64,000 bases of DNA, from NCBI GenBank assembly GCA_913020115.1, contig CAJWBQ010000001.1, positions 124,001-188,000 of the forward strand, read 5' to 3'. Below, one piece after another: positions 18,429 through 26,652 of the stretch (the first letter of the stretch is position 1; the number at the start of each line of letters is the position of its first letter). The position numbers and the translations under genes are program-made. This stretch comes from an uncultured Cellvibrionales bacterium. Its GTDB lineage: Bacteria; Pseudomonadota; Gammaproteobacteria; Pseudomonadales; Cellvibrionaceae. The notes beneath the pieces were generated by a model. It had not been told where the DNA came from, made no database searches, and saw nothing but the letters and a program-made list of their open reading frames with translations.

Positions 18429-18911
18429 CTAGCGATTCTCGAAACGTTTCGTCTCATAATTTTTAAACACTTCATCGGGTGTGAACAACTGGCCGTTCAT
18501 CATAATGTAAACGCCGGGTGCAACGGCGTTCAAGGCTCCAATGGCGGTGCCGATGTTAAAAATGGCGTCGGTTTCGGCAAAGGCGGCCGGTTTCATCGAA
18601 CCCGTTAGTACCACGCGTTTTTGGCCTAAGTCTTTCAATGCCTGTGCGGTGGCTACCATGCCATCGGTACCGTGAGTGATGAGAATATGTTCATGTTCGC
18701 TGTCAGTGACAGTGGCGCAAATAAGCTGCCGGTCCTCATCGGTGAGATCTAAACTGTCTTTTTGCAGCAATTGGCTTACTTCAAACTCAAAACTGGGGTT
18801 CATGCGCTCGAGAATCTTGCCGACTACGGGGCCGCCAATTTCATATTCGCTGTTGGCGTCGAAGTAGACTTTGTCTATGGTTCCACCGGTGGTAATAATC
18901 TGTATTTTCAT
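18429..18911 (-). CDS. Single-domain asparaginase-like protein
   Basis: A 160-residue protein equal to the N-terminal catalytic domain of type I/II L-asparaginases. Both catalytic threonine motifs are present: TTGGTIDK at residues 7-14, and THGTDGM near residue 79. The smaller C-terminal domain of full asparaginases (about 330 residues) is absent, with no sign of a frameshift into the downstream sequence. Similar short proteins occur in other gammaproteobacteria, so it is probably a real family and not a broken gene. Whether it is active on asparagine is unclear. Confidence 0.8.
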   Translation of the reverse strand: MKIQIITTGGTIDKVYFDANSEYEIGGPVVGKILERMNPSFEFEVSQLLQKDSLDLTDEDRQLICATVTDSEHEHILITHGTDGMVATAQALKDLGQKRVVLTGSMKPAAFAETDAIFNIGTAIGALNAVAPGVYIMMNGQLFTPDEVFKNYETKRFENR

Positions 18912-19227
18912 CTTGGGTCTATGCTCAATGACTATAGTGCGGAAACATTCATGGGGTGTTAGAGAGTGCGCCTAATATTGACTCTGATGCGACTGCAGGG
19001 TCAATAGGAAACCGCATATTGTCGCTATTGCGAGCCTTAGGTCAATAGGGGGATATCCTAGGCTTAATTGCAATTGCTGGAAAGTCACGAATGGGCTAGG
19101 TGTTTTGTAGCACCAGAGGGGAACTTCACCGCAAGTTCTGTAGTCTTTTGTTGTATAAAAGCTTATAAAGAACGGCATTCACTCGCTTTAAATTCAAAAT
19201 ATCCACAATAACAAACGGAGACATACT
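18912..19227. other. 316-bp divergent intergenic region
   Basis: It holds promoters for the leftward asparaginase operon and the rightward M16 protease. GGTCAATAGG occurs twice in direct orientation (18999-19008 and 19040-19049), 41 bp start to start, possibly a binding site pair. An AT-rich stretch with TATAAA (19164-19169) lies 59 bp before the protease start. I find no coding sequence here. Confidence 0.4.
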
Positions 19228-22107
19228 GTGACCGCTTCCCTCTGCAGCTTCAGATCTTGGCGAAACCTTGCAATTATGGGCACTTTTTCAGTGCTGCTGA
19301 TTGGCTGTTCTCAAACGCCCTTGCCAGAAGGAAGCGCAGCTCTACCCAAGGGTGTGCGCTTGCTTGATACCGTAGAAGCCGAGGTGGGAAAAACCGCAAT
19401 TCCCTATAAGAAGTATGTGCTCGACAATGGCTTAACAGTGATCTTACATGAAGACCACTCAGACCCTCTGATTAATGTTGATGTTACCTATCATGTGGGC
19501 TCTGGCCGCGAAGAGGCCGGCAAATCGGGTTTTGCGCATTTCTTTGAGCACATGATGTTTCAAGGCTCAGAGCACGTCGCCGATGAGGAGCACTTTAAGC
19601 GGGTGACTGAAGCGGGTGGCACTATGAACGGTTCTACCAGTGTAGACCGCACTAACTACTATCAAACAGTCCCCTCTAACCAGTTAGATACAGTGCTGTG
19701 GCTAGAGTCAGACCGCATGGGTTTCTTGCTTAACGCGGTGACTCAGGAAAAATTTGAAGTGCAGCGTGAAACCGTTAAAAACGAGCGCGGGCAAAATGTT
19801 GATAACCGGCCCTACGGTCGTTTTTACGAGCGTGTAAGTGAAGCGCTTTACCCTGAAGGCCACCCTTATTCTTGGCCCACTATCGGCTACATTGATGACC
19901 TCAATCGAGTGAATGTAAATGACTTAAAGGCGTTTTTTCTGCGTTGGTATGGACCCAATAACGCCACCTTGACCATTGGCGGTGACATCGACACGGCGAC
20001 AACCTTAGCCTCTGTGCAAAAGTATTTTGGTGCGATTCCCAGAGGCCCCGAGGTATTGATGCCCGAGAAGCCTGTGGTGACATTAGGTGAAGATCGCTAC
20101 CTATCCATGGAGGACAACGTTCATCTGCCCTTAATTTATATCAGTTTCCCAACGGTATATGGTCGACACCCAGACGAGGCGCCTCTTGATCTGCTGTCTG
20201 AAATCATGGGGCACGGAAAAACTTCTCTATTGTATAAAAATTTGGTGAAAACCCAAGATGCCGTACAGGCAAATTCTTCTCATGCCTGTAGTGAGCTCTC
20301 TTGTCAGTTTGCCCTGTTGGCATTGCCACACCCTGCATCAGGAAAATCCTTAGGTGATCTGGAAAAAATTATTCGAGATTCACTGCTTGAATTTGAAACT
20401 CGTGGGGTTGAAGAAGACGATTTGATTAAAGCCAAAGCCAAAATGGAAGCAAGTTTTATATTTGGTTTGCAGAGTGTTCGCGGTAAAGTCGCGCAATTGG
20501 CCAGCTATGAAACTTATACAAAAAACCCCAATTGGATCAGTGAGGACATTAAGCGTTACAACAGTGTGACACGTGAAGATGTTATGCGGGTTTATAATAA
20601 ATATATAAAATCTAAGTACGCAGTTGTTATGAGTGTGGTGCCGCCGGGAGCTGAGGCCATGATAGCAAAGGCCGATACATTTGAGCGTCCCGATCGTGTT
20701 TTTTCTGAGGTGTCAAAAACTTCTTCAGAGGATTTAGTCTATCGTACAACGAATGACTCGTTAGACAGAAGTAAGGCGCCCTTAGTATCGGCCTCGCCGA
20801 GTGTGCCGGTTCCGGATTTTTGGCGTGAAGCCCTGCCGAGCGGTATTCAAGTCTTGGGAGCCAATAGCACCGAAACACCTACAACCTCTTTGCTCATCAA
20901 TATTCCTGGTGGCCACTTCTACGAGTCAAAGAAGCAGACAGGCTTGGCTGATTTGACGGCCGCTATGTTGAATGAATCGACAAAAACTTATTCGACGGAA
21001 GAGATGAGTAAGGCACTGCAGATTTTAGGCAGCACAATCACCTTCAATTCAAGTGATCGTTATACTTCGATTTTTGTAAGTGCACTGTCTAAAAATTTAG
21101 CCCCCACGCTCGCGCTCTTACAGGAGAAGATGTTCAGTCCGGCGTTTGATAAAGCCGATTTCGAACGACTAAAACAGCAGTCTATACAGGGGCTTATCAA
21201 TAATAAAAAAGATGCTTCCTATTTGGGGCGACGAGCATATGCACAGTTGTTGTATGGCGACACAATCGCAGGCGCGCCGGGAGGAGGAACAGTTGAATCA
21301 CTGAGTCAATTAAGCCGAGAAGATATTGTGCAGTTTTATACGGCACATTTTAAGCCTCAAGATGCGCAAATTATTGTGGTGTCCGATCAACAGCAGAAGA
21401 CTTTGCTCGCGTCTTTGAAACCGGTGCTGGACACATGGCAGGGCCTTGCTCCGCCATTAGAGATATCTTTACCGCGTCCGGAAATCGATAAAACGACCAT
21501 TTACTTAGTCAATAAGGACAAGGCGGCACAGTCCTATATTCGCATCGGCAAGCGCGGCTTGACCCGAGACTTCACCGGTGAATTTTATCGCCTAGGTTTG
21601 ATGAATTACCCCCTGGGAGGGGCGTTTAACAGTCGTATTAATTTGAATCTTCGAGAAGACAAAGGTTATACCTACGGTGCCAGAAGTGGGTTTTCGGGCG
21701 GCAAGCTAAGCGGCACCTTTACCGCTAGCGCGTCGGTTCGAGCAGACGCAACCATCGCCTCAATTAAAGAGTTTATCACTGAGCTTGATACTTATCAGTC
21801 TGATGGTATGCGGGAAGACGAGCTGCTATTTATGCGTAAAGCCATCAACCAAAAAGACGCTTTGAAGTATGAAACTCCCAATGCAAAATTAGGCTTTCTA
21901 AGCAAAATTCTTGAATATAACTTGTCGAAAGATTTTGTGAAGCAGCAGGCAAGCATTGTAGATCAGATCTCTTTAGACGAAATCAACGCTTTAGCCGAGC
22001 AGCACCTGAAGTTGGATGAGATGATCATTGTGGTGGTTGGTGATGCAGAAACTTTGCGCCCCCAGCTGGAAGCGCTCGCCTACCCAGTGGTGGATCTGGC
22101 GATCTAG
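19228..22107 (+). CDS. M16 family zinc metallopeptidase, predicted lipoprotein
   Basis: A 959-residue two-lobed insulinase/pitrilysin-type protease. The signal peptide ends in a lipobox (LLIGC, Cys27), so it is probably lipid-anchored in the envelope. The inverted zinc motif HxxEH is HFFEH (His104, Glu107, His108), with the distal ligand glutamate in VKNERGQN. The second M16 domain (about residue 500 onward) lacks the motif, as usual for the non-catalytic half. Start GTG 19228 has CGGAG 7 nt upstream. It is monocistronic. Substrates are unknown; family members degrade peptides in the envelope. Confidence 0.92.
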   Translation: MTASLCSFRSWRNLAIMGTFSVLLIGCSQTPLPEGSAALPKGVRLLDTVEAEVGKTAIPYKKYVLDNGLTVILHEDHSDPLINVDVTYHVGSGREEAGKSGFAHFFEHMMFQGSEHVADEEHFKRVTEAGGTMNGSTSVDRTNYYQTVPSNQLDTVLWLESDRMGFLLNAVTQEKFEVQRETVKNERGQNVDNRPYGRFYERVSEALYPEGHPYSWPTIGYIDDLNRVNVNDLKAFFLRWYGPNNATLTIGGDIDTATTLASVQKYFGAIPRGPEVLMPEKPVVTLGEDRYLSMEDNVHLPLIYISFPTVYGRHPDEAPLDLLSEIMGHGKTSLLYKNLVKTQDAVQANSSHACSELSCQFALLALPHPASGKSLGDLEKIIRDSLLEFETRGVEEDDLIKAKAKMEASFIFGLQSVRGKVAQLASYETYTKNPNWISEDIKRYNSVTREDVMRVYNKYIKSKYAVVMSVVPPGAEAMIAKADTFERPDRVFSEVSKTSSEDLVYRTTNDSLDRSKAPLVSASPSVPVPDFWREALPSGIQVLGANSTETPTTSLLINIPGGHFYESKKQTGLADLTAAMLNESTKTYSTEEMSKALQILGSTITFNSSDRYTSIFVSALSKNLAPTLALLQEKMFSPAFDKADFERLKQQSIQGLINNKKDASYLGRRAYAQLLYGDTIAGAPGGGTVESLSQLSREDIVQFYTAHFKPQDAQIIVVSDQQQKTLLASLKPVLDTWQGLAPPLEISLPRPEIDKTTIYLVNKDKAAQSYIRIGKRGLTRDFTGEFYRLGLMNYPLGGAFNSRINLNLREDKGYTYGARSGFSGGKLSGTFTASASVRADATIASIKEFITELDTYQSDGMREDELLFMRKAINQKDALKYETPNAKLGFLSKILEYNLSKDFVKQQASIVDQISLDEINALAEQHLKLDEMIIVVVGDAETLRPQLEALAYPVVDLAI

Positions 22108-22109
22108 TT

Positions 22110-22778
22110 TTACAAGCCTAACTCTTCGCGCAGGGCTTTGAGCCTTGCGCGATTCTCTTCGCTCGACAGTGGTACTTCGATTGTCTCTGGCAGCAAGGGT
22201 GTTGAAGGTGGCGCAAGAACTTCTCCACCAATAACCCTTTCTACATATTGCTTGTAGTGACGCTGAAATACCGGAAAGGCAACATTTTCTGTGTTGCTGC
22301 TGAGAAAAAACCAATCACTGTCGCGGCCCGCGTAATATACAGCCGGATGTTGCCACTTGGCGTTGGCCTTGGGGCTGGGTGCCCGACAGGCTTGAATGTA
22401 GGCACTGTGCGCGTCAGGTAAGCCTTCACTCGATTCTGATTCACAGTGGTGAATCATAGTGTGTAGTGTAGGTAAAAATTCACTATTCTCAATCACTCGC
22501 TTAACACCACGCAGCAAGGTTTCCGCTGAGAAGCGAGCCAAGCTTTCCAACCACAAACGTTTAATTTGGTTGAGTACCTGAGTGTCACTATAGGCTTTGT
22601 AATATTGATTGTGATAGTTGATGCGCAGCAGAGCAAAGACCTCATTCAAAGCATCAATGTGTGCGTCCGTTGGTTTAGCGCGCTCAGCTCTAGCCTGCCC
22701 AGCTTCTGTCGGTGAGGTCGTCGACGAGCGAGCGATCTCTTGTGCGGCTTGGTTGAGGAGTGTTTTGCTGTCCTGCAT
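22110..22778 (-). CDS. Phage lambda P-like replication protein
   Basis: A 222-residue protein that resembles the replication protein P family, whose phage members load the DnaB helicase. The core runs from about residue 45 (LNEVFALLRINYHNQYYKAY) to about 130, with LWLESLARF and LPTLHTMIHHCE. There is no ATPase motif. It overlaps the DnaT-like gene by 89 nt and shares its strand, so the two are translationally coupled. An AGGG 8 nt before ATG 22778 supports the start. No phage structural, lysis or integrase genes are near, so it looks like a resident chromosomal gene. The family call rests on pattern recognition and is moderate. Confidence 0.65.
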   Translation of the reverse strand: MQDSKTLLNQAAQEIARSSTTSPTEAGQARAERAKPTDAHIDALNEVFALLRINYHNQYYKAYSDTQVLNQIKRLWLESLARFSAETLLRGVKRVIENSEFLPTLHTMIHHCESESSEGLPDAHSAYIQACRAPSPKANAKWQHPAVYYAGRDSDWFFLSSNTENVAFPVFQRHYKQYVERVIGGEVLAPPSTPLLPETIEVPLSSEENRARLKALREELGL

Positions 22779-23856
22779 GCTGAGAACCCTGTAGTGATTG
22801 TGAGCCAGTCATTGGCAGTTCGTGGCGTCGCGCCCAATGGTATTTCGCGTGTTGTAAAAATTTGGTATTCCAAGAGGTGTGCACCTGATTGCTGTCACGC
22901 CAAAATAGAATGAATTCTGGAACAAGAGAGCGAGCAAAAGCGATATCAATATTGGCCAACTTCAGCACGTCAAACACGTCGCTGTTGGGCTGCCAAGTTT
23001 CAGGAATGCGGCGTGGTTCAGTGTCGTGTTCTATGGCCGAATTATAACGTGCCCATTGACGGCGCACATGTTGAATAAATTTGCTGTTCCAGGCGCGGGA
23101 TTTTTCACCGCGCTCTTGCCAGTAGAGCACGAACTCTGGCACTGCATCGTCAATAAAGGCCGGATTAACTTGTGCCTGACGTGTCATTATTTCCACTGCA
23201 TCTGGGCTTGGACGCCAGCCCGAGTGCATGCCAATTTCTTGATCACGGCGCCCGAAGTCGGTTTGGCGCTCTCGCCACTTACGCAGAACCTGCTTTAAAA
23301 ACTTCGAGCCCCAAGAGTGATGAGGTTCATCCCGCTCACCCCAGTAAGTGACGAACTCTGGAATTTGCTCGTAAATGAACTCCACTGAAATATTGTGCTG
23401 GCAAATTTGTTTTACCAACTCTGCACTGGGCTGCCAGTTGGGCGCGATGCGGTTTGCGCCAGAGCGGGCATGTGGCTGGGTTTGCGGGGCTAAGGGCGCT
23501 GTGCGAAAACCAGCAGAGGGCAAAGTGGGACTTACACCTTGTTGGCTTACTTGCTCATTGAAGGCAAAGTGAAACTCGCGACTGCGGCTGTAAGGAGCTG
23601 AATTCAGGAGAAGAATTCCCGTATCCACCAAGTTTTTGGCAATGCGTTGAATGTCGTGCTCGCTCCAAAACGGCATGTAGCGTTGCAGGCTTTCCTCATT
23701 GAGGCGCAGCCATTCATAGCCGCGCGAACGCTCGGGTTCGCGGTGCTCCAGAAGATCTGAAAGCACAGAGAGCATAGTGGCTTCCTCCAGGCCAATAGTG
23801 GCGGCCAGAGAAGGTGAAACCTGAAGAGTTTTTTCGGGAATAAGCGACATAGACAT
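22690..23856 (-). CDS. DnaT-like protein with three tandem DnaT domains
   Basis: A protein of about 388 residues. Residues 9-89 look like a winged-helix domain (LRLNEESLQRYMPFW). Three copies of a 58-residue module follow at about 140-197, 214-271 and 288-345. Each opens with W(Q/R)P(S/N), has PEFV/I-x-YW/FW in the middle, and ends with W-x-(S/T)KF(L/I)-x-(H/Q)-x-x-x-x-W. This is the DnaT single-strand-binding module of primosome proteins; E. coli DnaT has one. I start at ATG 23856, with 23850 as an alternative. The open frame extends to 23979, but that would overlap radA. With the lambda-P-like partner it suggests a helicase-loading or primosome accessory pair. Confidence 0.8.
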   Translation of the reverse strand: MSMSLIPEKTLQVSPSLAATIGLEEATMLSVLSDLLEHREPERSRGYEWLRLNEESLQRYMPFWSEHDIQRIAKNLVDTGILLLNSAPYSRSREFHFAFNEQVSQQGVSPTLPSAGFRTAPLAPQTQPHARSGANRIAPNWQPSAELVKQICQHNISVEFIYEQIPEFVTYWGERDEPHHSWGSKFLKQVLRKWRERQTDFGRRDQEIGMHSGWRPSPDAVEIMTRQAQVNPAFIDDAVPEFVLYWQERGEKSRAWNSKFIQHVRRQWARYNSAIEHDTEPRRIPETWQPNSDVFDVLKLANIDIAFARSLVPEFILFWRDSNQVHTSWNTKFLQHAKYHWARRHELPMTGSQSLQGSQHAGQQNTPQPSRTRDRSLVDDLTDRSWAG

Positions 23857-23967
23857 AGATCGCCATTTTAGCACAAGTGTGTCGCCATTGGCATGGCAGC
23901 AAGCGCTCTGGTACGGTAGGCGAAAATTGACGAAATGAACTGTTGCAGGCAGTTGAGTAGAGGGTGA

Positions 23968-25344
23968 GTGGCAAAGCAAAAATCAGCGTATGTGTGTAGC
24001 GACTGCGGGTCAGATTACACCAAGTGGCAGGGCCAGTGCAGTGACTGCAACGCCTGGAACACCTTATCAGAAGTGCGCCTGGGGCCTACCCCAACAAATC
24101 GTGGTGCCAAATTTGAAAGTTATGCGGGCAGCGCCACATCGGCGGCAACAGAGTTGCAAACTCTCGCCGACATCGACCTGAACGCAGTTCCGCGATTTTC
24201 CAGCGGCACTCATGAGTTTGATCGGGTATTGGGCGGAGGCTTCGTTCCGGGTTCTGTTGTCTTGATTGGCGGTAATCCGGGGGCAGGTAAGAGTACTGTA
24301 CTCCTGCAAACTCTCTGCTATCTGGCTCAGCAAATGCCCGCGCTGTACATCACGGGAGAAGAGTCTTTACAGCAAGTGGCTATGCGTGCGCAGCGTCTCA
24401 AGTTGCCGACTGAGCATCTGAAAATGCTCAGTGAGACCAGTGTAGAAAGCATCTGCGCCACCGCTCAAAAAATGCAGCCTAAAGTCATGGTGGTGGACTC
24501 CATACAAGTTGTACACATGGCTGACATCGCCTCGGCTCCTGGCTCAGTATCTCAGGTGAGAGAGAGCGCGGCTTTCCTCACGCGCTTTGCCAAGCAGACC
24601 GGTACCGTTTTAATCCTCGTAGGGCATGTCACTAAAGACGGCAGTCTGGCAGGCCCTAAGGTGCTAGAACACATGATAGATTGCTCCATACTCCTTGAAG
24701 GTTCTGACGACTCCCGCTTTCGCACCTTGCGCGGCAGTAAAAATCGCTTTGGCGCCGTCAACGAGCTTGGTGTTTTTGCCATGACTGAGCAAGGCCTAAA
24801 AGAGGTCAAAAACCCCTCAGCTATCTTCCTTCAACGCAGCGAAAAAGTGGCTTCAGGCTCCGTAGTCATGGTTATGTGGGAGGGCACTCGCCCTCTGCTC
24901 GTAGAAATTCAAGCTCTAGTCGACGACAGTAATATGGGTAACCCCCGCCGAGTTGCCGTGGGCTTGGATCAAAACAGGCTCAGTATGTTGTTGGCGGTGC
25001 TGCACCGTCACGGCGGCATCATGGTTGGCGATCAAGACGTATTTGTTAACGTTGTTGGGGGCGTGAAAATTATAGAAACCAGTGCCGACTTGTCTCTGTT
25101 GCTCGCCATTGTTTCTAGCTTCCGCGACCGGCCATTGCCTCAAGACCTTATGGTATTTGGGGAGGTGGGTTTGTCTGGGGAAATACGCCCAGTGCCCAGT
25201 GGGCAAGAGCGTTTAAGAGAAGCCGCCAAACACGGCTTCAAGCGAGCGATAGTGCCCGCGGCCAACGCCACTAAAAGTGGCGTGGCGGGCATGGAGGTTG
25301 TTGCTGTAAAGACTTTGTCTGAAGCTTTAAGCGCAATAGATTAA
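23968..25344 (+). CDS. radA: DNA repair protein RadA
   Basis: A 458-residue RecA-like branch-migration helicase. The N-terminal zinc finger has Cys10, Cys13, Cys24 and Cys27. The Walker A motif is GGNPGAGKST, the RadA-specific KNRFG is present, and a Lon-like C-terminal domain ends the protein. It helps process recombination intermediates. Start GTG 23968 has AGAGGG close upstream. It is divergent from the DnaT-like gene, and their promoters share about 110 bp. Confidence 0.96.
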   Translation: MAKQKSAYVCSDCGSDYTKWQGQCSDCNAWNTLSEVRLGPTPTNRGAKFESYAGSATSAATELQTLADIDLNAVPRFSSGTHEFDRVLGGGFVPGSVVLIGGNPGAGKSTVLLQTLCYLAQQMPALYITGEESLQQVAMRAQRLKLPTEHLKMLSETSVESICATAQKMQPKVMVVDSIQVVHMADIASAPGSVSQVRESAAFLTRFAKQTGTVLILVGHVTKDGSLAGPKVLEHMIDCSILLEGSDDSRFRTLRGSKNRFGAVNELGVFAMTEQGLKEVKNPSAIFLQRSEKVASGSVVMVMWEGTRPLLVEIQALVDDSNMGNPRRVAVGLDQNRLSMLLAVLHRHGGIMVGDQDVFVNVVGGVKIIETSADLSLLLAIVSSFRDRPLPQDLMVFGEVGLSGEIRPVPSGQERLREAAKHGFKRAIVPAANATKSGVAGMEVVAVKTLSEALSAID

Positions 25345-25355
25345 GGGAGCGTATT

Positions 25356-25541
25356 TTAGCCGAGCGCCGATTTAGCTCTCTCCTGCTGGATGCGCTCATA
25401 GATTTCCTCCCGGTGAATTTCAACATCATCGGGTGCCTTAATGCCTAGGCGTATTTGATTGCCCTTGGCTCTAAGAACGATCACCTCAATATCATCACCA
25501 ATTGTAATTGTTTCACCGCTACGTCGAGTCAGAATTAACAT
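25356..25541 (-). CDS. csrA: Carbon storage regulator CsrA
   Basis: A 61-residue RNA-binding regulator of the usual length. The start [15 protein letters not shown] and the C-terminal RNA-contact region ([10 protein letters not shown]) are canonical. It binds GGA motifs in leaders of target mRNAs and controls central carbon use, motility and biofilm. The true start is ATG 25541, with AGGG 11 nt upstream; the open frame runs further but without family similarity. It converges on radA with an 11-nt gap. Confidence 0.97.
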   Translation of the reverse strand: MLILTRRSGETITIGDDIEVIVLRAKGNQIRLGIKAPDDVEIHREEIYERIQQERAKSALG

Positions 25542-25720
25542 GCCAATTTCCCTATTGATTGAGCACAGAGAAGTCGTGCCCAGTAAAGAAAATGGTAAGT
25601 CTCTCTCTTCCATTCAACTATCGGCAACCCACCGGTAAATTCAGCAGGAAATACCCCAAACACGGAAACCAAAGCCAAAATAAACACGGTAAATATGGAG
25701 TAATAGAAGAGGGCGCGCAT
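25535..25720 (-). CDS. Possible small membrane protein upstream of csrA
   Basis: A 61-residue open frame whose N terminus ([20 protein letters not shown]) is one clear hydrophobic helix. Its stop codon overlaps the csrA start (GCATGTTAA), an arrangement that would couple the two. No ribosome-binding site is visible before ATG 25720 and I recognise no family, so it may be chance. Confidence 0.25.
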   Translation of the reverse strand: MRALFYYSIFTVFILALVSVFGVFPAEFTGGLPIVEWKRETYHFLYWARLLCAQSIGKLAC

Positions 25721-25794
25721 TGCGCAGTCTGAAATTAGCAGAGCTCTAAAGGTCTATTGCGGTGATTCGCGGCTTGCCAAGGCCGCTGCATCAG

Positions 25795-26175
25795 TCAAAG
25801 ATTATGGTCATCTACCATGCTCTCAATGCTCCGCTCTGCATCCGAAATCTTATATTTCTCTAGCAGCTCTCGAAGTCGAGATTGGTTATCAATTCCAGTT
25901 GCCCGAGACTCAATGCCTAAGTAATGGGAATTTTGATGCGCCAAGCGGCCTTGCATCTTAATCGTAGAGTCGTCATCTGTTTCAATGGTGAGCACCAGCT
26001 CATCACCTACCTTGAGCGTATGTTTATTAATCACAGCCGCCAGAGCGCCATTAAAAGAAAGATCCAGAATGTGAACTTCCAGCTTTTGTTCCAGAGTGAT
26101 TAAACTGGCGTAAGCTCGGTAGCTTACGCGGGGGAAATATCGTCGGTTGCGCCCTTCTTTAGTACTAATAGTCAA
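25795..26175 (-). CDS. PilZ domain protein
   Basis: A 126-residue single-domain PilZ protein. The c-di-GMP motif RxxxR is in RRYFPRVSY (residues 11-16) and DxSxxG is in ILDLSFNGAL. The C-terminal 30 residues form an extra acidic helix (LRELLEKYKISDAER). It lies 14 nt downstream of another PilZ gene, so the two probably share a transcript and arose by duplication. No partner is visible. Confidence 0.88.
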   Translation of the reverse strand: MTISTKEGRNRRYFPRVSYRAYASLITLEQKLEVHILDLSFNGALAAVINKHTLKVGDELVLTIETDDDSTIKMQGRLAHQNSHYLGIESRATGIDNQSRLRELLEKYKISDAERSIESMVDDHNL

Positions 26176-26189
26176 GACTGCTATCCTTC

Positions 26190-26558
26190 TTAATCGGTGG
26201 CGGCTAACTCAGACAGCTCGCGTTCTGCGGCCTGAGCATCCCCTAAATTCAGCTCCACCAGTCGACGTAAATGACTGATGCTTTCGACGTCAATCATCTC
26301 ACATTTAAAGCCCAGCTGAGTAGCTTGTTGGTGGCTTAGACGGACCGTCATAGAGATGCACGCTCCGCCTTCTAGGCTAATTCTTGCCTCCAGAGCTTCA
26401 TTCTCGTTCAGTTTTAGCGAGTCTGGAGCTGCCACTAAAAGCCCTTTCAGCGACACGTCGAGCAAGCGTACCTCAGTTTCTACCCCAGCTTGAATCAGCT
26501 GTGTAGACGCATTGAAGCGAATCCGCTGAAATCGACGTTGATTGGTTTCAGTGTTCAT
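26190..26558 (-). CDS. PilZ domain protein (tandem copy)
   Basis: A 122-residue PilZ protein with RRFQRIRF (RxxxR) and LLDVSLKGLL (DxSxxG). It is similar in layout to the next gene and ends in a comparable helix (ISHLRRLVELNL). I start at ATG 26558. An in-frame TTG at 26615 would add 19 residues, but the PilZ motif normally begins about 10 residues from the start. It lies 94 nt downstream of ettA. Confidence 0.87.
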   Translation of the reverse strand: MNTETNQRRFQRIRFNASTQLIQAGVETEVRLLDVSLKGLLVAAPDSLKLNENEALEARISLEGGACISMTVRLSHQQATQLGFKCEMIDVESISHLRRLVELNLGDAQAAERELSELAATD

Positions 26559-26652
26559 ACTGCTTTCAACCCTAAATGAATGATCATCTTTAAATTGTAG
26601 GTGTTTGTAGCTCAATCAGCTAGCGAGTTACAAACGCCTACAATGTTTTAGC

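Noticed and set aside
18429..18911. Frameshifted asparaginase
   Set aside because: No C-terminal asparaginase domain is found in any frame of the downstream sequence, which is the threonine aldolase gene; the short form looks native.
22110..23856. Prophage remnant
   Set aside because: The two replication-like genes lie between ordinary chromosomal genes, with no integrase, structural, lysis or repressor genes and no attachment repeats seen.
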